DNA of 47,976 bases from Enterobacter asburiae (lineage in GTDB: Bacteria > Pseudomonadota > Gammaproteobacteria > Enterobacterales > Enterobacteriaceae), in assembly GCF_021440515.1 (NCBI RefSeq), contig NZ_JAKCMV010000027.1:1-47976 (forward strand). Direction: 5' to 3'. The position numbers were made by a program, and so were the translations under genes. The notes beneath the pieces are model-generated. The model saw only the letters and a list, made by a program, of their open reading frames with translations, had not been told where the DNA came from and ran no database searches. Below, in pieces: positions 1-9,558 of the stretch. How positions within the stretch are numbered: the first letter of the stretch is position 1; every line of letters begins with the position of its first letter.

Positions 1-61
1 CGCCGAAGCTGTTTTGGCGTGAGAGACAGACGATTTTCAGCCTGATACAGATAACAGAATT
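1..61 (+). other. 23S-5S rRNA internal spacer (tail)
   Basis: This stretch resembles the E. coli rrn sequence just upstream of 5S rRNA, including the words GCCGAAGCTGTTTTGGCG and TTTTCAGCCTGATACAGAT. It would be part of the transcribed spacer cut by RNases to release 23S and 5S. The rest of the operon lies outside the window. Basis: recalled similarity only. Confidence 0.75.
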
Positions 62-181
62 TGCCTGGCGGCTTTAGCGCGGTGGTCCCACCTGACCCCA
101 TGCCGAACTCAGAAGTGAAACGCCGTAGCGCCGATGGTAGTGTGGGGTCTCCCCATGTGAGAGTAGGGAACTGCCAGGCAT
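62..181 (+). rRNA. rrf: 5S ribosomal RNA
   Basis: A 120-base match to the enterobacterial 5S rRNA. It begins TGCCTGGCGG and ends TGCCAGGCAT, which pair as helix I, and it contains the conserved internal segment around CCGAACTCAGAAGTGAAACG. It is the last gene of an rRNA operon. In E. coli the rRNA operon followed by murB and birA is rrnB, so this is probably the counterpart of rrfB. A rho-independent terminator follows within about 15 bases. Confidence 0.97.
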
Positions 182-193
182 CAAACAAGAAGA

Positions 194-222
194 ACCCCGT
201 ACCGAAAGGTGCGGGGTTTTTT
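194..222 (+). terminator. rRNA operon terminator
   Basis: ACCCCGTACC, a GAAA loop and GGTGCGGGGT form a 10-bp GC-rich stem with one G-T pair, followed by six T residues. It sits just downstream of 5S rRNA and is a textbook intrinsic terminator. Confidence 0.92.
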
Positions 223-245
223 GCTTTGGCAGCGTAACACACACA

Positions 246-263
246 GCCGGTTATCCGGCCTAC
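246..263. repeat. short REP-like palindrome
   Basis: GCCGG-TTAT-CCGGC followed by CTAC resembles the core of a classical enterobacterial REP unit. It lies between the rRNA terminator and murB. It is short and may be a remnant. Confidence 0.4.
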
Positions 264-346
264 AAAATATAATCCCCTGTAAACTAATCACCCATCCCAC
301 TGTATATACGGTAAACTATCCCGGTTTTTGCATCAGGATAGCCTCT

Positions 347-1375
347 ATGAACCACTCCCTTAAGCCCTGGAATACCTTTGGTATTCAGCGTAATGCGAAT
401 GAAATTGTACGTGCCGAAAATGCCCAACAACTGCTGGATGCATGGCAAAACGCAACAGAAAACGGTGAACCTGTACTGATTCTGGGCGAAGGAAGTAATG
501 TCCTGTTTCTCGAAGATTTTGCGGGAACCGTGATCGTTAATCGCATCATGGGAATTAACGTTAAAGAAGCCGAAGACAGCTGGCATCTGCACGTGGGGGC
601 GGGGGAAAACTGGCACCGGCTCGTGCAGTACACGCTTGAAAAGGGGATGCCTGGGCTGGAAAACCTTGCGCTGATCCCGGGCTGTGCCGGATCGTCACCT
701 ATTCAGAATATCGGTGCCTATGGCATTGAACTTAAACATGTTTGTGAATATGTCGACTGCATCGAGCTGGCAACCGGCCAGGCGCTGCGTCTGAGTGCCG
801 AACAGTGTCGTTTTGGCTATCGCGACAGCATTTTCAAACATGAATTTCAGGATCGCTACGTGATTGTGGCCGTCGGCCTGCGCCTGGCGAAAGCCTGGGA
901 TCCGGTGCTGACTTACGGCGATTTGAGCCGCCTCGATCCGGCCACGGTCACCCCGAAAGAGGTGTTTGACGCCGTATGCCACATGCGCATGACCAAACTG
1001 CCCGACCCGAAAGTGAACGGAAATGCCGGTAGTTTCTTTAAAAACCCAGTGATCGGCGGCGAAACGGCGAAAGCCTTTATTGAAGCCTGGCCGATGGCAC
1101 CGCACTATCCTCAGGCCGATGGCAGCGTAAAACTGGCTGCGGGCTGGCTTATCGATCGCTGCGATTTGAAGGGTGTTACCGTCGGTGGTGCCGCCGTTCA
1201 TCGTCAGCAGGCGCTGGTTCTGGTTAACCAGGGCAATGCGACCGGCAGCGACGTGGTTCAGCTGGCACATCATGTACGCCAGCGTGTAGGCGAGAAGTTT
1301 AACGTCTGGCTCGAACCGGAAGTTCGCTTCATTGGTTGTTCGGGCGAAGTGAATGCCGTGGAGGCCATTGCGTGA
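347..1375 (+). CDS. murB: UDP-N-acetylenolpyruvoylglucosamine reductase MurB
   Basis: MurB reduces UDP-N-acetylglucosamine-enolpyruvate to UDP-N-acetylmuramate with NADPH and FAD, in the cytoplasmic stage of peptidoglycan synthesis. The ATG at 347 gives 342 residues, the E. coli length, and the product begins [13 protein letters not shown]. The FAD-binding stretch LGEGSNVLF and the segment [11 protein letters not shown] are present; Ser229 in the latter aligns with the catalytic serine known in E. coli. An in-frame extension upstream to 209 runs back into the rRNA terminator and is not real. Its stop overlaps the birA start (GTGA), so the two are translationally coupled as in E. coli. Confidence 0.97.
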   Translation: MNHSLKPWNTFGIQRNANEIVRAENAQQLLDAWQNATENGEPVLILGEGSNVLFLEDFAGTVIVNRIMGINVKEAEDSWHLHVGAGENWHRLVQYTLEKGMPGLENLALIPGCAGSSPIQNIGAYGIELKHVCEYVDCIELATGQALRLSAEQCRFGYRDSIFKHEFQDRYVIVAVGLRLAKAWDPVLTYGDLSRLDPATVTPKEVFDAVCHMRMTKLPDPKVNGNAGSFFKNPVIGGETAKAFIEAWPMAPHYPQADGSVKLAAGWLIDRCDLKGVTVGGAAVHRQQALVLVNQGNATGSDVVQLAHHVRQRVGEKFNVWLEPEVRFIGCSGEVNAVEAIA

Positions 1376-2334
1376 AGGATAACACTATCCCCTTAACCCT
1401 GATCGGCATTCTGGCCGACGGTGAGTTTCATTCCGGTGAGCAGCTCGGCGAGCAGCTGGGAATGAGCCGCGCCGCCATTAACAAGCACATTCAGACGCTC
1501 CGCGACTGGGGTGTGGATGTCTTTACCGTGCCTGGCAAAGGTTACAGCCTGCCGGAGCCGATCCAGCTCCTCAGCGAAGAGCTGATCCGCAGCCAGATTG
1601 AGCACGGAAACGTGGCTGTCCTGCCGGTCATCGATTCGACCAACCAGTATCTGCTGGATCGCCTCGGCGAACTGAAATCGGGCGATGCCTGCGTGGCGGA
1701 ATATCAGCAGGCCGGTCGCGGTCGTCGCGGGCGCAAGTGGTTCTCACCCTTTGGCGCCAACCTGTACCTCTCTATGTACTGGCGTCTTGAGCAGGGGCCG
1801 GCTGCCGCTATCGGTTTAAGCCTGGTGATCGGGATTGTGATGGCGGAGGTCCTGCACGATCTGGGCGCGGATAAGGTTCGCGTTAAATGGCCGAACGATC
1901 TCTACCTACAGGATCGCAAGCTTGCGGGGATCCTGGTCGAACTGACGGGTAAAACCGGCGATGCCGCGCAGATCGTGATTGGCGCAGGCGTGAACATGGT
2001 AATGCGTAACGTGCAGGCGGACGTGGTTAACCAGGCCTGGACCAACCTTCAGGAAGCGGGGATCACTATCGATCGTAATACCCTTGCCGTGCGGATGATC
2101 AAAGAGCTGCGCAGCTCCCTGACGCTGTTCGAACAAGAGGGTCTGGCACCTTTCCTGTCGCGCTGGGAGAAGCTGGACAACTTTATCAATCGCCCGGTTA
2201 AGCTGCTGATTGGCGAGAAGGAGATCTACGGGATTTCTCGCGGAATTGATGCGCAGGGCGCGTTACTGCTGGAGCAGGATGGCGTGATTAAGCCCTGGGT
2301 TGGCGGCGAGATCTCGCTACGCAGCGCGGAATAA
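1372..2334 (+). CDS. birA: biotin-protein ligase / biotin operon repressor BirA
   Basis: BirA attaches biotin to the AccB subunit of acetyl-CoA carboxylase, and the biotinyl-AMP-bound dimer represses the bio operon. The product has 320 residues. The N-terminal helix-turn-helix includes [17 protein letters not shown]. The biotinyl-AMP loop GRGRRGRKW, the KWPNDLYL segment and the C-terminal SH3-like domain follow. The start is GTG at 1372, overlapping the murB stop by four bases (GTGA). It begins [10 protein letters not shown], as E. coli BirA begins after Met1. In E. coli the next gene is coaA; here it is bcsG in convergent orientation. Confidence 0.96.
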   Translation: MKDNTIPLTLIGILADGEFHSGEQLGEQLGMSRAAINKHIQTLRDWGVDVFTVPGKGYSLPEPIQLLSEELIRSQIEHGNVAVLPVIDSTNQYLLDRLGELKSGDACVAEYQQAGRGRRGRKWFSPFGANLYLSMYWRLEQGPAAAIGLSLVIGIVMAEVLHDLGADKVRVKWPNDLYLQDRKLAGILVELTGKTGDAAQIVIGAGVNMVMRNVQADVVNQAWTNLQEAGITIDRNTLAVRMIKELRSSLTLFEQEGLAPFLSRWEKLDNFINRPVKLLIGEKEIYGISRGIDAQGALLLEQDGVIKPWVGGEISLRSAE

Positions 2335-2359
2335 AAAAGGGAGCCATTGGCTCCCTTTT
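2335..2359. terminator. bidirectional terminator between birA and bcsG
   Basis: AAAAGGGAGCC-ATT-GGCTCCCTTTT is a perfect 11-bp stem with a 3-base loop, carrying A and T runs on both sides. It lies between two convergent genes and can end transcripts from both. Confidence 0.9.
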
Positions 2360-2381
2360 CTTTATCTCTCTTTAAGAGGCG

Positions 2382-4064
2382 TTACTGCGGATACGGTACC
2401 CAGTCCCCGCCGTTCAGGCGAACATACGGCTTATTCTGGTACTGGATCACCACCGCGTTCGCATTCTCCGACACCTCCGCCGTCTGCGGCAGGCCGCTGG
2501 TGAGCTGGTTCCAGTTCACGCTGTCCTCGACAAACAGCTTCCCGTCAACCGCGCGGGCAACCAGCTCTGAAATCGCCAGATAGCTGCTCGGCTGCGTGAT
2601 TTCAATCGGCGCACCCTCATGCGGTGCCTTCATGCCGAAGAACTTAATCCCGGCGGGCACGTTTGTGATTGACGGGCTTGGGATATCACGCAGGCCAGAT
2701 ACCTGCATTCTGTCGCCCTTCAGCGCGCCGCCGTGCTCTGGCACTACCACGACCATCACCTTACGGCCCGATTTTTCCAGCTCGGTAAAGAACGCGTCCA
2801 GCTCGTCGAAAAGCTTCTGGGCGCGAACTTTGTAATCCGCGGTTTTGCTTACGCCCGGGAAGTGGTTTCCGTCGTGCAGCGGCAGGGTGTTGAAGAAGGT
2901 CGCGCTGCGGCTGTTTTCGCCCTCTTTGCTGACGGTTTGCAGCCAGCGTTGCAGCACGGCGGTGTCGTCATAAACAGGCGAGCCGTCAAAGCCCAGCAGC
3001 GAAACCGGCAGACCGGTCTGATCCATCAGCGGCGCCTGCATTCCCCCCTCCTGACGCACTTCCTGGAGGAAGCTACCGAACTGGCCGTTGTGGCCCAGCA
3101 TCAGGTGCTGCGTGAAGCCGAGTTTGGACAGGTTATCAAACAGATAGCACTGGTTGCCCGCGGGCTGATACAAGTTTTTATGCGACGGCTGACCGCAGCT
3201 TGCACGTAGCAGGCGAATGGCCGCCGGGCCGCTGTAGGAGGTCGCCGAGTTGAAATCTTTAAACTGGATATCGAAGTGCGACCACAGCGGATGGGACATC
3301 AGCCCGGCTGCGTCCACGTCTGCCCAGGAGAGCGAACAGATGTTGATGACCAGCAGTTCGAACGGCTGTGCATCCGCCGGCAGCGCATCCGGGAACTTGG
3401 TCTGACGCTTGTCTTCTGCGGTATAGAAGCTGGAAAGCCAGGCGTTCAGGTTGGTGGACGTTGGCGGTGCGGTCTGCGTTGGAATATCGCCAACGACCGG
3501 ATTATCCCCGGCGGTTGCCACGGTGGCAGCCGCCGAGCCGCCGGTGGTGGTGACCGTCGTGGTCGGTTGACCCGCAGGCCACAGCGAGAAGCTCGGCCCG
3601 GCCAGCGTCAGCACGTTAAGCCAGACCAGAATCGCCACCACGAATACCGTCACGCGGATCCACTGGGACAGGAAAAGCCAGGCGACCAGCAGCACAAATA
3701 CCGCGCCGATCATCTGCCAGTTGATAAAACGCTCGGTCAAATCAAGGATGTAATCTGCGCTAAAGCCCGCCACCTGCGAGCCCTGGCTCATGATGCTCTC
3801 AGGTCCCGGTAACCAGGTGTCGTGCCAGAAGAGGCCAAAACCAATCGGGATAGCTATCCAGTGGCGTAAACGGTGCAGCCTGATGTTCGGGATTGGCATC
3901 AGCAGGAAAGCCATAAACACCAGGTTAGCCAGCGGGTGGAAGTTCAGATAGCCCGCCCAAAGCAGGCCAAACTTCACCAGAAAATAGAAGTTCCAGCCGG
4001 ACAGTCCGCGCCAGTATTGCCAGAGCGGCGACGGCGCCGAAGAGGTATAGGAAGAATTAGTCAT
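2382..4064 (-). CDS. bcsG: cellulose phosphoethanolamine transferase BcsG
   Basis: BcsG transfers phosphoethanolamine from phosphatidylethanolamine to cellulose at the periplasmic face of the inner membrane. The product has 560 residues. Several membrane segments fill roughly residues 25-155, then a Thr/Ala/Pro-rich linker leads to a periplasmic alkaline-phosphatase-superfamily domain. Ser278 in ATSYSGPA matches the nucleophile known for the E. coli enzyme, and [11 protein letters not shown] supplies the Glu-His pair of the zinc site. It is the last gene of bcsEFG; its start overlaps the end of bcsF by 8 bp. Intact here, but its substrate may be missing because bcsA carries a stop codon. Confidence 0.95.
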   Translation of the reverse strand: MTNSSYTSSAPSPLWQYWRGLSGWNFYFLVKFGLLWAGYLNFHPLANLVFMAFLLMPIPNIRLHRLRHWIAIPIGFGLFWHDTWLPGPESIMSQGSQVAGFSADYILDLTERFINWQMIGAVFVLLVAWLFLSQWIRVTVFVVAILVWLNVLTLAGPSFSLWPAGQPTTTVTTTGGSAAATVATAGDNPVVGDIPTQTAPPTSTNLNAWLSSFYTAEDKRQTKFPDALPADAQPFELLVINICSLSWADVDAAGLMSHPLWSHFDIQFKDFNSATSYSGPAAIRLLRASCGQPSHKNLYQPAGNQCYLFDNLSKLGFTQHLMLGHNGQFGSFLQEVRQEGGMQAPLMDQTGLPVSLLGFDGSPVYDDTAVLQRWLQTVSKEGENSRSATFFNTLPLHDGNHFPGVSKTADYKVRAQKLFDELDAFFTELEKSGRKVMVVVVPEHGGALKGDRMQVSGLRDIPSPSITNVPAGIKFFGMKAPHEGAPIEITQPSSYLAISELVARAVDGKLFVEDSVNWNQLTSGLPQTAEVSENANAVVIQYQNKPYVRLNGGDWVPYPQ

Positions 4065-4251
4065 GTTTTCGATTTGCCCTGGCGTGTGTCGCCCGTGTCA
4101 GTGTTCCGGCTGGTTTAACGTAGCGAGGTTTTACAAAAAGAATTCTGGCCGTATCGCGAAGACGGCGCAGGGAATGGCGAGCGTAGTAGCCCAGCGGGAA
4201 GAAAATAAGCGCACAGAGTACGACCAGTTGAATAATGTCGCTGATATTCAT
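4057..4251 (-). CDS. bcsF: cellulose biosynthesis membrane protein BcsF
   Basis: A 64-residue protein with one N-terminal membrane helix (about residues 7-23) and a basic Arg/Lys-rich cytoplasmic tail. BcsF is known as the small inner-membrane partner that recruits the c-di-GMP-binding protein BcsE to the cellulose secretion complex. Its start overlaps the bcsE stop by 4 bp and its end overlaps the bcsG start by 8 bp, so the three genes form one translationally coupled operon. The gene call rests on size, position and the start [11 protein letters not shown]. Confidence 0.93.
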   Translation of the reverse strand: MNISDIIQLVVLCALIFFPLGYYARHSLRRLRDTARILFVKPRYVKPAGTLTRATHARANRKHD

Positions 4252-5810
4252 AATGACGCATGTTCCTTATTCTCAGACAGCAGGCGAAGGGGTTCAGGTA
4301 TTCGGCGCCAGACATGTCCGTCATGCTTAGCATTGAGAATAGGTTTTTCATCGGTGGTCATCGGCAGCGGTTTTACCCACTGTTCCGGTGCCAGAGTTCT
4401 CATTTGCACCAGTTCTGCGCTAATCAGATTGTCCTCAAACCAGATCATTCGGTTAGAGAAAATATCCCCCGTTGGCAGCGGGAAAATATGGTTCAGCGCC
4501 GTGTCGAGATCGTTGACTCGGCAGAAAGATAAAAACAGCACCAGACGGTTGTCGCCAATCGTCATGATATCCCCGGTGCGGTTCGGGCGGCAGAGCGTCA
4601 GCGCTTGCTCAACGCGAATGCCCGGTACGGGGCGCAGCGCCACCATTACGCCTTTGCCATCAGCCGGAAGCAGGGTGTTACTCATCATATTGCCAACGGC
4701 GTCGCAGAAGGTGTCCCACTTTTGATAGCCGCGCAGCTTCATCGGCTGGGTCATGGACAGCAGGGTGGAGATATCTTCCGGCACGTGGCGGCCAAACTGC
4801 TGGCCCTGAATGCTTTCGATCAGCGTCAGGCAGCGGGAGAGCGGGGCATTCCACGGCACCACCATGTTTGCGCCGCAGCCCAGCAGCAGACGTTCATCCG
4901 TTGCGCGCAGGCTGGTGTTATTTTCACGCACCACGATTTTCAACGCGCTGCCGCGCTGGCGGCGCAGGGTATGAATATGGCGCGCCAGGGATTCGATTTG
5001 ATTATTCTGCATCAGCGAGAAGACAATCGTCGCCGCCTGGGTGGTACGGGCTTCATTGAATACCGCTTCGTTGGTCTCAAGCAGCGTCCAGTTTTCAGAC
5101 AGCGCAGGCGCGCCTTCTAATACCGCAATATGGCTGACGATGCGTTTTTCATCGCTGCGCGGCTGCACCACGGTCTCTTCCTGCTGTGCAAGATGCCATT
5201 CATTATTGATATGTTTGAGGGTCAATTGCTGGCGCGCGCTTACCCCTTTTTCATTACACCAGAAGGCAATATCGTAAAGATAACTGTCAGCCCGATCGCG
5301 GATACTGGCGAGCCCGAACAGGGAGCGATATTCCGTCATCAACAGCGAAAACAACTTATCATTATTAGTGCAAGGGTTAATGACCAGCAGGGTGCAATTT
5401 TGATTGCGGGCCCATTTATTGATTTTTTGCAGCCACTTAAGCAGCTTCTCATTTGATATATTATGCAGTGCGTTATTAGAACATTTGAGAATCACTAAAT
5501 AGTTGTCGGGATCGAGCGTGCACTGAATATCGCGGGGCAGAAAGTAGAGACTCTCCGCCTCTGTTGTCATTGAGAATAGCCGCACGGATTGTGGGCCGCT
5601 CTCGTCGGCAAGTCTGATGATTGTCTTCGGGTCTTCGCCCATGGTGACAACGGCAACGCGAGCATCCCTGGCCTGCGCAGCAATTGTTTGATTTACCAGG
5701 CTTACGGCGTCCTCGTTGCGATCCGTGTTAATCCACCAGACTCCTCCGACCGGCATGTGGCGCAATTCATCCCATAAAGACTGGATGCCAATAGAAAATA
5801 TGGAGTCCAC
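4248..5810 (-). CDS. bcsE: c-di-GMP-binding cellulose regulator BcsE
   Basis: BcsE binds cyclic di-GMP and supports maximal cellulose secretion with BcsF and the BcsRQ complex. The product has 520 residues, close to the E. coli length. The N-terminal part resembles a degenerate NTPase, and the C-terminal GIL/GGDEF-like domain keeps the RxxD c-di-GMP motif as RTGD at residues 411-414. It is the first gene of bcsEFG and is transcribed divergently from bcsRQABZC across a 173-bp spacer (5811-5983), where both operons must have their promoters. Reading frame intact. Confidence 0.95.
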   Translation of the reverse strand: MDSIFSIGIQSLWDELRHMPVGGVWWINTDRNEDAVSLVNQTIAAQARDARVAVVTMGEDPKTIIRLADESGPQSVRLFSMTTEAESLYFLPRDIQCTLDPDNYLVILKCSNNALHNISNEKLLKWLQKINKWARNQNCTLLVINPCTNNDKLFSLLMTEYRSLFGLASIRDRADSYLYDIAFWCNEKGVSARQQLTLKHINNEWHLAQQEETVVQPRSDEKRIVSHIAVLEGAPALSENWTLLETNEAVFNEARTTQAATIVFSLMQNNQIESLARHIHTLRRQRGSALKIVVRENNTSLRATDERLLLGCGANMVVPWNAPLSRCLTLIESIQGQQFGRHVPEDISTLLSMTQPMKLRGYQKWDTFCDAVGNMMSNTLLPADGKGVMVALRPVPGIRVEQALTLCRPNRTGDIMTIGDNRLVLFLSFCRVNDLDTALNHIFPLPTGDIFSNRMIWFEDNLISAELVQMRTLAPEQWVKPLPMTTDEKPILNAKHDGHVWRRIPEPLRLLSENKEHASL

Positions 5811-5983
5811 GGTTTCCCTCTTTTCATCTAATTTATCTGTATCTCAGTTTACTAGCGAAAGCGAAGAAATAAACCTAACATTGAAATTAAAGAACATCAG
5901 ATTTAGCATGTAAACGAAAATTCTCAGGCAGGATGCCTCGCTACATCTGATCGTACGATTTTACTCAGTGGGATGAGAGAAAA

Positions 5984-6172
5984 ATGCATAATAACGAGTC
6001 CGGAACCCCCATCGATTCCACTCTTGGATACACATTCCAAAACGATTTCCTGGCGTTAACTCAGGCCTTTTCATTGCCTGAAATAGATTACACCGATATT
6101 TCCCAGCGGGAACAGTTGGCGGCGGCTATTAAACGCTGGCCATTATTGGCTGAATTTGCTCAACAACAATAA
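5984..6172 (+). CDS. bcsR: cellulose biosynthesis protein BcsR
   Basis: A 62-residue protein, first gene of the plus-strand cellulose operon. In E. coli, BcsR forms a stable complex with BcsQ and helps assemble the BcsA-BcsB secretion machine. The conserved C-terminal helix around REQLAAAIKRWPLLAEFA is present. A purine-rich ribosome-binding site (GGGATGAGAG) lies just before the ATG. bcsQ starts 11 bp downstream. Identification rests on length, position and recalled similarity. Confidence 0.92.
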   Translation: MHNNESGTPIDSTLGYTFQNDFLALTQAFSLPEIDYTDISQREQLAAAIKRWPLLAEFAQQQ

Positions 6173-6183
6173 GGAAGCCATTG

Positions 6184-6936
6184 ATGGCCATACTAGGATT
6201 ACAGGGTGTCCGTGGTGGAGTCGGTACGACATCCGTGACCGCGGCGCTGGCGTGGTCATTACAGTTATTAGGCGAATCGGTGCTGGTTATTGATGCCTGC
6301 CCCGATAATTTGTTGCGCATGTCCTTTAACGTTGATTTCAACCGTCCCGACGGTTGGGCGCGCTCGCTGATTGATGGCAAAGAGTGGCAGGACGCCGGAA
6401 TGCGCTACACCTCCCAGCTCGATCTGCTCCCCTTTGGTCAACTGACCCGTCGTGAACAGGAAAATTATGCTGCGCACCAGCCGACGCTGGAGCTGTTCAC
6501 CCGCGCGCTGGAGCGGCTGAGCCTGGAGGGGCATTATCAGTGGATTTTGCTCGATCTGCCGCACGGCAACGACCCGCTGACCCGTCAGCTGATCTCTTTC
6601 TGCGACCATATCCTGTCGATTGCCAACGTCGACGCCAACTGCCATATCCGCCTGCACCAGCAGGCGCTGCCCGCGCAGGCGCATATCCTGATTAACGACC
6701 TGCGCATCGGCAGCCAGATTCAGGACGATCTGTATCAGGTGTGGCTGCAAAGCCAGCGGCGCCTGATGCCGATGGTTATCCACCGCGACGAAGGCATGGC
6801 GGAATGCCTCGCCTCCAAACAGCCGCTCGGCGAGTACCGCAGTGATTCGCTGGCGGCCGAAGAGATCCTGACGCTGGCGAACTGGTGCCTGCTGCACTTT
6901 GCCAAAAGGGCGGAATCTGCCGGGAGCGCGGTATGA
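6184..6936 (+). CDS. bcsQ: cellulose biosynthesis ATPase BcsQ (MinD/ParA-like)
   Basis: BcsQ is a SIMIBI/ParA-family ATPase needed for cellulose secretion and its polar localisation. The product has 250 residues. The deviant Walker A is GVRGGVGTTS at about residues 8-17, followed by VLVIDACPDN. I chose the ATG at 6184 over the TTG at 6181, because AAGGAAG lies at a good distance and the product starts MAILGLQG as in E. coli. Laboratory E. coli K-12 has a stop at codon 6 of this gene; here codon 6 is TTA (Leu), so it is intact. The end overlaps bcsA by four bases (ATGA). Confidence 0.95.
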   Translation: MAILGLQGVRGGVGTTSVTAALAWSLQLLGESVLVIDACPDNLLRMSFNVDFNRPDGWARSLIDGKEWQDAGMRYTSQLDLLPFGQLTRREQENYAAHQPTLELFTRALERLSLEGHYQWILLDLPHGNDPLTRQLISFCDHILSIANVDANCHIRLHQQALPAQAHILINDLRIGSQIQDDLYQVWLQSQRRLMPMVIHRDEGMAECLASKQPLGEYRSDSLAAEEILTLANWCLLHFAKRAESAGSAV

Positions 6937-9548
6937 GCCGCCTGTCCAGCTGGTTGCTCATCCCGCCGGTCAGCGCGCGCTTAAGCGAACGCTACCGCCA
7001 CTACCGTCGGCACGGCGCGTCACCATTAAGCGCCGCGCTCGGCTGTTTCTGGATGGTGCTGGCCTGGATGTTTATCCCCCTTGAACACCCCCGCTGGCAG
7101 CGCATTCGGGCTGAACATCACGCGCTCTATCCGCACATTAACTCCGATCGGCCACGGCCGTTAGATCCCGCGCGTTATGCGATTCAGGCGGTATGGCTGA
7201 TAGCGACCTCAGCGCGGCAAGAGAATCCTCGCCCGCGCTGGCGCAGCTTCGACCGGGCGGCAAACCTGCGCGAACGCTACCATCAGTGGCTTGACCGGCT
7301 TCCTGATCGCGTGGGCGACAGAACCAGCCATCTGGATAACCACAAAGAACTCGGACACCTCCATCCGGGTTTGCGTCGTTTTATTCTCGGCGTGATTGTG
7401 GTGTTCTCGCTGATCCTGGCGCTGGTCTGTATCACGCAGCCGTTTAACCCGCTGGCGCAGTTTACCTTCCTGATCCTGCTGTGGGGCGTTGCCCTGCTGG
7501 TGCGCCGTATTCCGGGGCGCTTCTCGGCGCTGATGCTGATCGTGCTGTCGCTGACCGTGTCCTGCCGCTATATCTGGTGGCGTTACACCTCGACCCTGAA
7601 CTGGGACGATCCGGTGAGCCTGGTGTGCGGTCTGATCCTGCTGTTTGCTGAAACCTACGCGTGGATTGTGCTGGTGCTGGGCTACTTCCAGGTGATTTGG
7701 CCGCTCAACCGCCAGCCCGTTCCGCTGCCGAAAGACACCAACCAGTGGCCGTCCGTGGACCTCTTCGTGCCAACCTATAACGAAGATTTGAGCGTGGTTA
7801 AGAACACCATTTACGCGGCGCTGGGTATCGACTGACCGAAAGATAAGCTCAAAATCTGGATCCTCGATGACGGCGGTCGCGAAGAGTTCCGCCAGTTCGC
7901 CAGCCAGGTAGGGGTGGAGTACATCGCCCGAACCACGCACGAACACGCCAAAGCCGGGAACATCAACAACGCGCTGAAATATGCCAAAGGGGAGTTTGTC
8001 TCCATCTTTGACTGCGACCACGTTCCGACGCGCTCGTTCCTGCAAATGACGATGGGCTGGTTCCTGAAAGAGAAAGAGCTGGCGATGATGCAGACGCCGC
8101 ACCACTTCTTCTCGCCGGATCCGTTTGAACGTAACCTCGGCCGTTTCCGCAAAACCCCGAACGAAGGGACGCTGTTCTACGGCCTGGTGCAGGACGGTAA
8201 CGACATGTGGGACGCGACCTTCTTCTGCGGCTCCTGTGCGGTGATTCGCCGCGGCCCGCTGGATGAGATTGGCGGCATCGCGGTTGAAACGGTGACCGAA
8301 GATGCCCACACCTCCCTGCGTTTACACCGTCGTGGACACACCTCGGCCTACATGCGTATTCCGCAGGCGGCGGGGCTGGCGACCGAGTCGCTCTCCGCGC
8401 ACATCGGCCAGCGTATTCGCTGGGCGCGCGGCATGGTGCAGATTTTCCGCCTGGATAACCCGCTGACGGGCAAAGGCTTAAAGCTGGCGCAGCGCCTGTG
8501 CTACGTCAACGCCATGTTCCACTTCTTGTCGGGTATTCCGCGGCTTATCTTCCTGACCGCGCCGCTGGCGTTCCTGCTTCTGCACGCCTACATCATCTAC
8601 GCCCCGGCGCTGATGATTGCCCTGTTCGTTCTGCCGCACATGATCCACGCGAGCCTGACCAACTCCAAAATTCAGGGCAAATATCGCCACTCGTTCTGGA
8701 GTGAAATCTACGAAACGGTGCTCGCCTGGTATATCGCCCCGCCAACGATGGTGGCGCTGATTAACCCGCACAAGGGCAAGTTTAACGTCACCGCGAAGGG
8801 CGGGCTGGTGGAAGAGGAGTACGTCGACTGGGTGATCTCCCGTCCGTATATCTTCCTGGTGCTGCTCAATATCGTCGGGGTGATTGCCGGGATCTGGCGC
8901 TACTACTACGGCCCGGAAAACGAAATCCTGACCGTGTTCGTGAGCCTGGCGTGGGTGTTCTACAACCTGATTATCCTCGGCGGCGCGGTGGCGGTGTCGG
9001 TAGAGAGCAAGCAGGTGCGCCGGGCGCATCGCGTCGAGATCAGTATGCCTGCGGCCATTGCCCGCGAAGACGGCCATCTCTTCTCCTGTACCGTGCATGA
9101 CTTCTCTGACGGCGGGCTGGGTATCAAGATCAACGGCCAGGCAAAAGTGCTGGAGGGGCAGAAGGTCAACCTGCTGCTCAAGCGCGGTCAGCAGGAGTAT
9201 GTCTTCCCAACGCAGGTGGTGCGCGTGTTGGGTAACGAAGTGGGTTTACAGCTGATGCCGCTGACTAAAAAGCAGCATATCGATTTTGTGCAGTGTACGT
9301 TCGCCCGCGCGGATACGTGGGCTCTCTGGCAGGACAGCTTCCCGGAAGATAAGCCTCTGGAAAGCCTGCTGGATATTCTTAAGCTGGGGTTCCGTGGCTA
9401 TCGTCACCTTGCAGAATTTGCCCCGTCGTCTGTGAAATTAATTTTCCGGTCACTTACCTCGCTGGTTTCCTGGGTCGTGTCGTTTATTCCACGCCGACCT
9501 GAGCGGGAAGAGGCGAAGCAATCGGACCCGGTTATGGCTCAACAATGA
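6933..9548 (+). pseudogene. bcsA: cellulose synthase catalytic subunit BcsA, interrupted by TGA at codon 301
   Basis: BcsA polymerises UDP-glucose into cellulose and exports it through the inner membrane when c-di-GMP binds its PilZ domain. The full frame, 6933-9548, would give 871 residues, as in E. coli. It is interrupted at 7833-7835, where TGA stands where homologues have Trp (ALGID-stop-PKDKL). The frame continues unchanged after it. Every catalytic motif lies downstream: DDGG (312-315), DCD (360-362), TED and QRIRW. So does the PilZ domain with RRAHR and DFSDGG. The 300-residue fragment keeps only the first membrane helices and the start of the glycosyltransferase domain. The base after the stop is C, a context known for some UGA read-through. 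A sequencing error is the main alternative. Confidence 0.9.
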
Positions 9549-9558
9549 TGATAACGCG

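Noticed and set aside
7833..7835. TGA in bcsA as a selenocysteine codon
   Set aside because: Homologues have Trp at this position, there is no reason for selenium chemistry there, and I saw no SECIS-like hairpin directly after the codon.
7209..8309. A 366-residue open frame on the minus strand across bcsA
   Set aside because: It is antisense to strongly conserved BcsA sequence, its composition (Arg, His, Gln, Val rich) is typical of a GC-rich shadow frame, and it has no recognisable domain.
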